NCBI GenBank assembly: GCA_024644125.1
Contig: JAHELQ010000306.1
Coordinates: 1-6,678, forward strand
Reading direction: 5' to 3'
Source: Candidatus Aminicenantota bacterium
GTDB lineage: Bacteria > Acidobacteriota > Aminicenantia > UBA2199
Length of the DNA: 6,678 bases
Of this stretch, positions 1-6,678 are shown in pieces. Both the position numbers and the translations under genes were made by a program. How positions within the stretch are numbered: the first letter of the stretch is position 1; every line of letters starts with the position of its first letter. The notes under the pieces are model-generated. The model had not been told where the DNA came from and did no database searches. It saw only the letters and a program-made list of their open reading frames with translations.

Positions 1-3000
1 CCGGCGGAAGAACGGGAATACTATTTGCTGTCGCCAGCTCAAAAACGGCTGTTTGTACTCCAACAACTGGAGCTGCACAGTATCGCTTACAACATGCCGG
101 AAGTGATAGAATTGCAAGAAGAACCGGATCTGCGGCGATTGGAGGATGCGTTTTTGCAATTGATTCACCGCCATGAAAGTTTACGAACCGGCTTCGAGAT
201 GAAGGATGGCTATCCCGCCCAACAGATCCGGCGGCATGTCGAATTCGCCATCGAACGCTTCCAGCTTCAATCTTCAAGCAAGAGTGATTCGAATATGGTG
301 AATTCATGGATCAAAGATACAGTCAAGAGGTTTGTCAGACCTTTCGATCTGGCGCGTCCTCCATTGTTGAGGGTGGGCGTTGTGACGGCTATCGGAAAAC
401 GTCCGGTCCTATTGGTGGACATGCATCACATCATCGGCGACGGCGTGTCCATGGGGATCCTCACCGATGAATTTATGCAGTTGCTGGCAGGCGAAGCTCT
501 ACCTCCTGTGCGGCTGCAATATAAAGACTATTCCCAATGGCTGGCGGGGCCTGTGCAAGAAGAGTCGGCGCTACGGCAAAAAGAATTCTGGCTGCGGCAG
601 TTTTCCGGTGAGGTTCCAGAACTGCATTTGCCTCTGGATTTTTCTCGTCCTCAAGTTCAGGACTTTTCCGGCGATGCGCTACCATTCGTTCTCGATGAGG
701 CTATCGCCGCCCAATTGAACGAACTGGCCCGTCGCCATGACGCGACTCTTTACATGGCGTTGTTGGCTTTATTCAATATCCTGCTCTTCAAATTGAGCCT
801 GCAGGAGGACATTGTGGTGGGAACGCCCCTTGCCGGAAGGCGACACGCTGATCTGGAGAGGATGATCGGGATGTTTGTCAACACATTGGCTCTCCGCAAC
901 TTTCCCAGGGGCGAATCCAGCTTCGTCGATTTTCTCGCGGATGTCAGAACACGGACTCTGGAGGCATTCGAGAATCAGGAATACCAATTCGAGGAATTGG
1001 TGGAGCAATTATCCCTGCGCCGGGATATCAGCCGCAATCCCCTGTTCGACGTCATGTTCTCGATGCAGCATCTGGAGCAGGCCGGCGGCGACCGTAAGGG
1101 TCCGCAACCTGAATCCGATAGGTCCGGCGATGTGACATTCCATTCGTCCAAATTCGATCTCACGTTTTCAGCGGTGGAACGGGACGAGAAGATCTTCTGC
1201 CGGATGACCTACGCCTTACGTTTGTTCAAGCGCGGCACTATCGAGACGTGGATTCGGTATTTCATAAATGTGGTTCGCCAGGTGTGCGCAGCGCCGGATC
1301 AGCCGTTTATGGCCATCGATCTATTGGATGAAGCGGATCGGAAACGTTGGCTCCAAATTCTTTCAACGGCTGAAACGCCGCACCAGGATAAAAAACCTGT
1401 CTATCGTTTGCTAGAGGATCACATTCAACAGTCCCCTCACCGGGTGGCGGTGTGCGAACCGTCCGCCCGCCTGCATATCACCTTCTGTCAGATGGAACAT
1501 ATCTGTCGCGCCGGGGCGGCCACTCTGCGGACGAAAGGCATTCGCCGGGGCGATATCGTGGCTTTTCTGTGCCGGCCCGGAGCCGAAATCCCCGCCGGCA
1601 TCTTTTCTATCCTGGCGGCCGGAGCCTGCTTTTTACCGATCGACCCCGCCCTGCCGGCGGACCGGGTGCGGTATATCTTGAACGATAGCCGCGCCTCCTT
1701 ATTGCTGGCCCTGCGGGGGACAGGCATGGAATTTGAAGATGATATCCGGATCTCTTATGTCGATGAGTTCAATTTTCACACGGATATATCCGCGGTCGAA
1801 TCCGGGGATCCCCAATACCATGATCCGGCGTATGTCATCTACACCTCCGGCACCACCGGCAGACCCAAAGGGGTGCAGTTGCTCCAGCGCAATCTTGTCA
1901 ATTATATCTTTTGGTTCTCGAAGATATTGGGCCTTGGACGCGACGACCGGTCGCTCCCGGTTTCGTCCTTTGCCTACGACCTTGGGTACTCGGCCCTGTT
2001 TCCCGCCATTTGTTCAGGCGGGCGATTGACTCTCGTTTCCAAAGAGGAATATATGGAGCCGGGCGTATTGCTGGATATCATCGCCAAGGAGAGGATTTCC
2101 TATCTCAAACTCACACCCTCCTTTTTTGCAGCCATAGTGCAGCATCCCGGATTCGTGATCCAAAATACCCGTCATCTCCGTTGGATTGTGTTGGGGGGCG
2201 AAGCCATCATCTCCTCGGATGTGGAGCGGGCCTGGCAGCGATGTCCCCATCTTCGGTTCATGAATCATTACGGCCCCACCGAAGCCACAATCGGAGCGGT
2301 TGCCCGGGTGCTCGATCGGGCTGAAATAGGCGACTATAGCCGGCAGCCGGCCATCGGGAGACCGGTGGCAAATACCTTCGCCTGCGTCGTGGACGCTTAT
2401 GGACAGGTGTTGCCCCCCGGAATCCCGGGCGAATTGTGCATCGCCGGCGCGGGGCTTGCGGCTGGGTACTTGAATCGCCCTGAGTTGACGGCTCGATCCT
2501 TCACGCCGCTTCCGGCCGCGGGAAAAGAGCGGGCGTACCATACGGGCGATCTGGCGGTGATGGAGGAGAACGGCGAAATCCGCTTCCTGGGGCGTAAGGA
2601 CCATCAGGTGAAGATTCGTGGCTTCCGCGTGGAGCCGGCAGAGGTGGAACAGACGCTGATTCGCCATCCGCAAGTAAACGAGGCGGCTCTTCTGGCGCTC
2701 GATCATCAAACGGAAACGTATCTGGCAGCATATGTCGTCCCCGCCGACGGCGAGTCGCCGGTTACGGAGGCGGAGCTCCATCTCTATCTGGCTGAACGGT
2801 TGCCGGATTACATGATTCCGTCGGTGTTTGCCTTTCTACGGCAGCTACCTCTGACTGCCAACGGCAAGCTTGACCGCGGCGCGCTTCCCCTTCCGGACTT
2901 TTCGGGCGAAAATCCCTCCACATTACCAGAAACAGAGACCCAACAACACTTGATAGCAATCTGGTCGGAAATTTTGGGACTGGAAGCCGGCGCCATCGGT

Positions 3001-6000
3001 ATCGACGACGACTTCTTCCGTATAGGCGGCCACTCGTTGCGCGCCACCATCATGATTTCCAAAATCCAGGCGGAACTGGGGGTGCGGGTTCCTCTGGCCG
3101 AGGTATTCAAGACTCCTACTGTCAAAGGGTTGGCCCGCTTTGTCTCCTCTTCTGATAAAGAATTTTACGACAGCATCCGCCCGGCCGAGACAAAACCATA
3201 TTATCCGCAGTCCTCCGCCCAGAAGCGGATGTTTTTCCTGGATCAATTCGAAGAGATCGGTGTCAGCTACAATATGCCGTTTGTACTGGAGGTGCCGGGG
3301 CAGTTGGACATCCAGAGCTTCCAGCATACTCTGGATGCATTGATCGCGCGTCATGAAACCCTGCGAACCTCTTTCGGCCTTGTGGAGGGCGATCCCGTGC
3401 AATTTATCCACCGGACGGAAGACATCCAATTCAAAATTCAGGAGATCACGACCAACGAGCCTGTCTCGTCGCCGGAGAAAATACGGGAACTCCTGGATTC
3501 GTTTGTCAGGCCCTTCAACCTTTCCCGTCCCCCGCTCCTGAGGGTCGCCGCGGTGCGGTTGCCGGAAAAGAGGAACCTCCTGTTTTTCGATATTCACCAC
3601 ATCGTTTTCGACGGATCTTCGCGAGCGGCGCTCACGGAAGAATTCATACGCATTCATTCGGGTGAAGAACTACCTCCGCTTCGCCTACATTACAAAGATT
3701 TCTCCGTATGGCAGAACCGGATGATCGCCTGCGGCCGTATCCGCGAGCAAGAGAGGTATTGGATGGATGTGTTTTCCGGCGAGGTTCCGGTCCTGGATCT
3801 TCCCACCGATTTTTCCAGACCGCCGGTGTTTCTATTCGAGGGCGCCAATCACGATTTCCAATTGGATGCCGCCCATAGCGAGCGATTCATAAATCTTTGC
3901 CGGGAGCGGGGAGCCACGGTATTTATGGGTTTGATGGCGATTTTCAATGTCTTGCTCTACAAATATGCGGGCCAGGATGACATTGTGGTGGGGACAGGCA
4001 TTGCCGGTCGCCATCACGCGGATCTGCAACACATTGTCGGAATGTTTGTCAATTCGCTGGCCCTGAGAAACCGCCCCCGGCCCGAACAGACGTTCGCGGG
4101 CCTTCTGGGCGAAGTGCGCGACCACGCGCTTCACGCTTTCGAGAACCAGGATGTGCAATTCGAAGACCTGGTGGACAAGCTCAATTTGCCTCGCGATCCC
4201 TCCCGCAATCCCCTTTTCTCCACGACTCTCGTGTTGCAGAATTTTGAGCGGTCGGAGCGTAAACTGGAAGGCGCGGAAGTATCCCGCGTCGCATATGAAA
4301 ACCGCGCCTCCAAAGTTGATCTGGCCCTGTTTGCCCAGGAAGGAAACGGGCAATTGTATTTCAGTTTTGAATATTGCACCCGCCTGTTCAAAGCCTCGAC
4401 AATCCGTCGAATGGCAGGCGCGTTGGAAAATGTGATCCTCCAGGCCCTGGAACGGCCCGATGATCTCATCGGTTCCTTCCACTGTGTGAGCCGGGAGGAA
4501 AAAGAACAATTATTGCGAGAAATCAACGGCGAAACGGGATGCGCCGAGCTAGAGACCACGCTTCATCGGCTCTGGCGCGACCGGGTTGAAGAGAGTCCTC
4601 ACAGGATGGCTTTCTCGGACGACGACCGCCAATTCACCTATACGGAGGTCGAGAGCCGCGCCTTCCGCCTGGCCTGTTATTTGAGGCGGAATGGGGTATC
4701 GGATGGCATGCCGGTGGGGATCCTCATGGATAACTCCGCTGAATTGGCGATGGTTATGATCGCCGTCATCGAGTCCGGCGGGGCGTATGTCCCGATGGAT
4801 CCCGCGACGCCGGAAGAGAGGCTGAGGGTGATGATCGACGATGCGGCCATCGGCATCATCCTCTCCCAGAAGCGGTCGATCCGTACTCTAAATCGCCTGC
4901 AATGGGATTGTCCGGGCTTTCATACGTTTTTGTGTCTTGATAGCCGCGACATTTGGGCTGAACGGGAGGTCGAAGAAAGCGGCATGATGGACAAAACGCT
5001 CTGGCAATACATCGGCCGGCAAGCGGAGGACGATATTGCCGCCGGAGGCTGGGTCAGTAGTTATACCGGAAAACCCATGAGTCCGCTGGAAATGGAGGAA
5101 TTTGGGGATAATGCTCTGAAAAAATTGACGCCGCTGCTGAATCCCCGGGCGCGGGTGTTGGAGATCGGCTGCGCTTCCGGTTATACCATGTACCGGGTGG
5201 CGCCTCTGGTCAAATGTTACGTCGGCACGGATCTATCATCCGTCATTATCGACAGGAACCGGCGGCGGGTGGAGCTGGAGCATATCGAAAACATCGAGCT
5301 TCATTGCCTGGCGGCCCATGAGATCGGCGCGTTAAAAAATCAGACCTTTGATGTGATTATCGTCAACTCTGTGATTCAATCCTTCCACGGTCTAAATTAT
5401 CTTCGGCAAGTCCTGGAGCAAGCCGTCGGCTTGTTGGACCGCAAGGGGGCATTGTTTATCGGCGACGTGATGGACCAGGATCTCAAAAAAGAGTTGAAGA
5501 ACGACCTTCTGGAGTATCGGCGTCTTCACCGCGGCGAACCAAAAATTACGACCAAAACTGATTTTTCCGATGAATTGTTCGTGTCCCGCGATTTTTTCAA
5601 CGATTGGCGGGTAGGCGAATCTGCCATCGTCTCCATCAACTTCTCCTCGAAGATCCACACCATCGAGAACGAACTCACCCGTTTCCGCTACGATGTCCTG
5701 GTCACGGTGGACAAAGACAATAAACGGGAGGCGGTGAATCTTCCACTGCGCAAACGGCAACATGCCATCAGGGTTCTGGAGGAGGACGCGCTCGATGATG
5801 TCGTTCTGCCGGAAGTATCCCCGTCCCAGGCTGCTTATATGATTTTTACCTCCGGCACCACCGGCGTTCCCAAAGGGATTGTGATCCGGCATCGCAACAT
5901 CGTGAACTATTGTCTCTGGCGGAGGGATTTTTATGGATTGACGGCAAACGATTGCGCCCTGCAATTGATATCCCCGGCGTTCGACGGATTCGCGTCAAAC

Positions 6001-6678
6001 CTCTATCCATCTCTTCTGGCAGGCGGGAAGGTGGCGATGATCCACCGGGACTTCCGATTGGATTACGAATATATCGCAAACGTCATTCAGCGCGAGCGGG
6101 TGACCCACTTTAGCGTGGTTCCCGCCATGTACCGGGAAATCCTCGAATGCGCGGCGCCGGGGGAATTGGATTCGGTACGACTGGCGGTACTGGCGGCGGA
6201 AGGGGCGGGGGAAGCGCTCATCGAGATGCATGAAGCCAATGCTCCGCATATCACCCTGGCGAACGAGTACGGACCAACGGAAAACGCGGTGGCCACCGCC
6301 GCCTATATTGGAACCGGCCGCCAATCGTTGGGGATCGTCGGCAGACCGGTGGCGCGCAACTTATGCCTGGTCCTTGCGAATGATCTATCCCTTCTTCCAG
6401 TTGGCGTACCCGGCCAATTGGCGGTTTCAGGCGACAGCCTCGGAAGTGGATATCTAAACCGGCCGGAATTGACGGCGGATTGTTTTATCGGCAGCCCTTT
6501 TTTCCCCGGGCAGGTCATGTACCGCACCGGAGACCGGGTGCGGCGGCTGGAAGATGGAAATCTGGAATTTCTTGGGCGTGTGGATTCGCAAATCAAGATC
6601 CGGGGCTTCCGCGTCGAAATCGCGGAGATCCGGAAGCGGTTGCTCGCTGACGGCGATGTCCGGGATGCGGTGGTAACG
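1..6678 (+). CDS. Non-ribosomal peptide synthetase, internal fragment (C-A-PCP-C-A[MT]-)
   Basis: This is a multimodular enzyme that builds a peptide without a ribosome, carrying intermediates as thioesters on phosphopantetheine arms. Frame 1 stays open for all 2226 codons, with no start or stop that belongs to the gene, so it is partial at both ends. Domain order by residue: condensation 8-440, adenylation 467-962, carrier 977-1053, condensation 1067-1495, adenylation front part 1519-1645, methyltransferase 1662-1928, adenylation rear part 1936-2226. Core motifs are intact in every domain, so nothing suggests a pseudogene or frameshift. The first residues (PAEEREYYLLSPAQKR) match the wording of the linker that follows PCP1 (PAETKPYYPQSSAQKR), which implies another carrier domain just upstream. 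Internal ATG or GTG codons are not starts, because coding continues through them within conserved domains. The family assignment is certain; the final product cannot be read from this piece. Confidence 0.98.
22..1320 (+). other. Condensation domain C1 (LCL-like), module 1
   Basis: This domain forms the peptide bond between the chain on the upstream carrier and the amino acid on PCP1. Motifs appear in the usual order: SPAQKRLF near residue 11, RHESLRTGF at 57-65, the catalytic HHIIGDG at 142-148 (second His, 143, is the expected catalytic base), YKDYSQW at 174-180, DIVVGTPLAGR at 270-280, GMFVNTLALR at 290-299, and NQEYQFEELVEQL followed by RNPLFDVMF in the last third. Length, about 430 residues, is normal for the family. 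RHExLRTxF and HHIIxDG are typical of domains joining two L-residues; dual epimerisation/condensation domains carry a longer His motif near the start, not seen here. A short Ser-rich loop (QSSSKSDS, around 270-290 nt) lies between motifs 2 and 3 and is probably a surface loop. The subtype call is by motif wording, not phylogeny. Confidence 0.95.
1399..2886 (+). other. Adenylation domain A1, predicted aspartate-activating
   Basis: This domain selects an amino acid, activates it with ATP as the aminoacyl-AMP and loads it on PCP1. Core motifs by residue: A2 AAGACFLPIDP 539-549, A3 YTSGTTGRPKG 614-624 (phosphate loop), A4 region beginning at D660, A5 NHYGPTE 755-761, A6 GELCIAGAGLAAGYL from 810, A7 YHTGDLA 846-852, A8 GRKDHQVKIRGFRVE 864-878, A9 LPDYMIP 934-940, and A10 NGKLDR 954-959 with the catalytic Lys956. 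Hand alignment to the GrsA phenylalanine pocket (235, 236, 239, 278, 299, 301, 322, 330, 331, 517) gives D L S K I L H I G K. The established Asp code is DLTKVGHIGK. The only strong departure is Leu for Gly at 301; Ser/Thr and Ile/Val are mild. Asn (DLTKLGEVGK) and a modified Asp are the alternatives. The A1 and A2 core wording is somewhat unusual (ITFCQM, GACFLPIDP), but catalytic residues are intact. Confidence 0.93.
2929..3159 (+). other. Peptidyl carrier domain PCP1 (thiolation domain)
   Basis: This is the carrier that holds the amino acid loaded by A1, and then the peptide, as a thioester on a phosphopantetheine arm. The signature DDFFRIGGHSL spans residues 1003-1013; Ser1012 (bases 3034-3036) is the attachment site for the arm, added by a phosphopantetheinyl transferase encoded elsewhere. 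The helix-1 region HLIAIWSEILGL precedes it and the typical end (VPLAEVFKTPTVKGLARFV) follows. Size, about 77 residues, is normal. The next domain is a condensation domain with only a short linker between, so there is no epimerisation domain to convert the carried residue to the D-form. Confidence 0.96.
3199..4485 (+). other. Condensation domain C2 (LCL-like), module 2
   Basis: This domain joins the chain on PCP1 to the residue activated by the split A2 domain. Motifs: SSAQKRMFFL from residue 1071, RHETLRTSF near 1118-1126, catalytic HHIVFDG 1199-1205 (His1200 expected catalytic), YKDFSVW near 1231-1237, DIVVGTGIAGR near 1327-1337, GMFVNSLALR, NQDVQFEDLVDKL and SRNPLFSTTL. It aligns with C1 almost without gaps: matching words lie exactly 3171 bases apart from about base 331 to base 820 of C1. 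Absence of an epimerisation domain before it, together with RHETLRTSF, supports an L-to-L condensation type. Everything needed for catalysis is present. Confidence 0.95.
4555..4935 (+). other. Adenylation domain A2, front part (motifs A1-A2)
   Basis: This is the N-terminal piece of the second adenylation domain, up to the insertion. It opens with the normal start (LHRLWRDRVEESPHRMAF), has core motif A1 as FTYTEV near residues 1545-1550, and core motif A2 as SGGAYVPMDP at 1592-1601. The fold continues as expected (TPEERLRVMIDDAAIGIIL, then the strand FLCLDS), after which the sequence leaves the adenylation pattern at about residue 1645-1660. In A1 of this same protein only 65 residues separate the end of motif A2 (Pro549) from the start of motif A3 (Tyr614); here the distance is 348 residues (Pro1601 to Phe1949). 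The exact junction is a judgement by eye, with an uncertainty of perhaps 15 residues. Confidence 0.92.
4984..5784 (+). other. SAM-dependent methyltransferase domain inserted inside A2 (a2-a3 position)
   Basis: This is a class I (Rossmann-fold) methyltransferase that should methylate the residue activated by module 2, using SAM. A lead-in, AAGGWVSSYTGKP (from about residue 1680), precedes the SAM loop VLEIGCASG at 1719-1727 (E1721, G1723, G1727). An acidic residue follows in GTDLSS (Asp1744, expected to hold the ribose). FDVIIVNSVIQSF at 1783-1795 and GALFIGDVMD match the middle of NRPS methyltransferases, and DELFVSRDFF follows. NELTRFRYDV at 1890-1899 corresponds to the established NRPS motif M2 (NELSxYRYxAV), and LPLRKRQHA at about 1914-1922 may be a weakened M3 (VExSxARQxGxLD). 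No catalytic base is obvious, which is usual for the family. Whether it acts on the backbone nitrogen, a side-chain O or S, or carbon cannot be told from sequence alone. Confidence 0.93.
5806..6678 (+). other. Adenylation domain A2, rear part (motifs A3-A8), cut by window end
   Basis: This continues the split adenylation domain after the methyltransferase. Core motifs: A3 FTSGTTGVPKG 1949-1959 (phosphate loop intact), A4 from FDGFASN 1994-2000, A5 NEYGPTE 2088-2094, A6 GQLAVSGDSLGSGYL from 2138 (diverged from GELxIGGxGLARGYL), A7 YRTGDRV 2174-2180, A8 GRVDSQIKIRGFRVE 2192-2206. The window ends 20 residues after A8, so A9, A10 with its catalytic lysine, and the carrier domain are missing only because of the window edge. 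The pocket by alignment to GrsA reads D G S S A L E V A, with the tenth residue (the A10 Lys) outside. I do not recognise a substrate for this code. Asp235 is present, consistent with an alpha-amino acid. Position 236 is Gly and 322 is Glu. Confidence 0.94.

Noticed and set aside
1911..2324. Forward-strand open frame (137 codons) in another frame within A1
   Set aside because: It overlaps the conserved A4-A5 region of A1 in frame 1 and resembles no protein; it is a chance frame.
2014..2781. Long reverse-strand open frame (255 codons) opposite A1
   Set aside because: Its codons are exactly in phase with the sense codons of the synthetase, so its stops can occur only where the sense strand uses TTA, CTA or TCA, which are uncommon here. 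It reads as no recognisable protein, while the sense strand encodes intact conserved motifs.
2923..3657. Reverse-strand open frame (244 codons) opposite PCP1 and C2
   Set aside because: It has the same codon-phase relationship to the sense frame and no recognisable domain. It lies across two strongly conserved domains on the other strand.
3832..4509. Reverse-strand open frame (225 codons) opposite C2
   Set aside because: It is again in codon register with the sense gene and is explained by scarcity of TTA, CTA and TCA. Its segments mirror those opposite C1 because C1 and C2 are homologous.
4486..4560. Possible gene boundary between C2 and the second adenylation domain, with a purine-rich gggaggaaaaag resembling a ribosome binding site
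   Set aside because: The reading frame passes through with no stop and no suitable start codon follows at the right spacing. The stretch encodes the normal C-to-A linker.
4900..5830. Methyltransferase as a separate gene or as a sign of two genes fused by misassembly
   Set aside because: The frame is continuous on both sides. Motif A2 precedes it and motif A3 follows in the right order, and interrupted adenylation domains of this layout are an established class.
5392..5964. Reverse-strand open frame (190 codons) opposite the methyltransferase
   Set aside because: It is in phase with the sense codons and has no recognisable features. The methyltransferase and A3 motifs on the sense strand account for the sequence.
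1..6678. CRISPR array, tRNA, rRNA, insertion sequence, terminator hairpin
   Set aside because: None was seen. The repeated words found are homologous condensation-domain codons about 3.2 kb apart, and the whole window is coding.

Overview
The whole window is the interior of one very large bacterial gene for a non-ribosomal peptide synthetase (NRPS). Forward frame 1 is open from base 1 to base 6678 (2226 codons). I translated it in full by hand and found no stop codon. It has neither its real start nor its stop here, so both ends lie outside the window. Residue numbers below count from base 1. I support no second gene, RNA gene, promoter, terminator or mobile element, and there is no non-coding stretch to describe.

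The domain order is C1 - A1 - PCP1 - C2 - A2(front part) - methyltransferase - A2(rear part, cut by the window edge). Module 1 (C-A-PCP) is complete. Its adenylation domain gives a binding-pocket reading of D-L-S-K-I-L-H-I-G-K, close to the textbook aspartate code DLTKVGHIGK, so it probably adds L-Asp. No epimerisation domain follows PCP1. C2 is therefore expected to join two L-configured units.

The most notable structure is in module 2. Its adenylation domain is split between core motifs A2 and A3 by about 280 extra residues holding a class I S-adenosylmethionine (SAM)-dependent methyltransferase. The second half of the adenylation domain then resumes in frame with an intact A3 motif. This is an interrupted adenylation domain of the rarer a2-a3 type. 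The inserted domain still carries signature motifs of classical NRPS N-methyltransferases (a SAM loop, NELTRFRYDV, and a degenerate third motif), although those usually sit between A8 and A9. The second pocket reads D-G-S-S-A-L-E-V-A, which I cannot match to a substrate.

The genes work as a linear assembly line. A growing chain comes from an upstream carrier domain through C1, receives (probably) Asp on PCP1, and passes through C2 to a methylated residue X from module 2. The local product logic is ...-Asp-(methyl-X)-.... The PCP of module 2, the rest of the line and any release domain are downstream.

The organism cannot be named from this window. Base composition is moderate (hand-counted 60-base rows range from about 38% to 67% G+C). 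Linker and C-domain wording such as YYPQSSAQKRMFFL and SYNMP resembles synthetases of Firmicutes and some other soil or anaerobic bacteria. That is an impression, not a search result.
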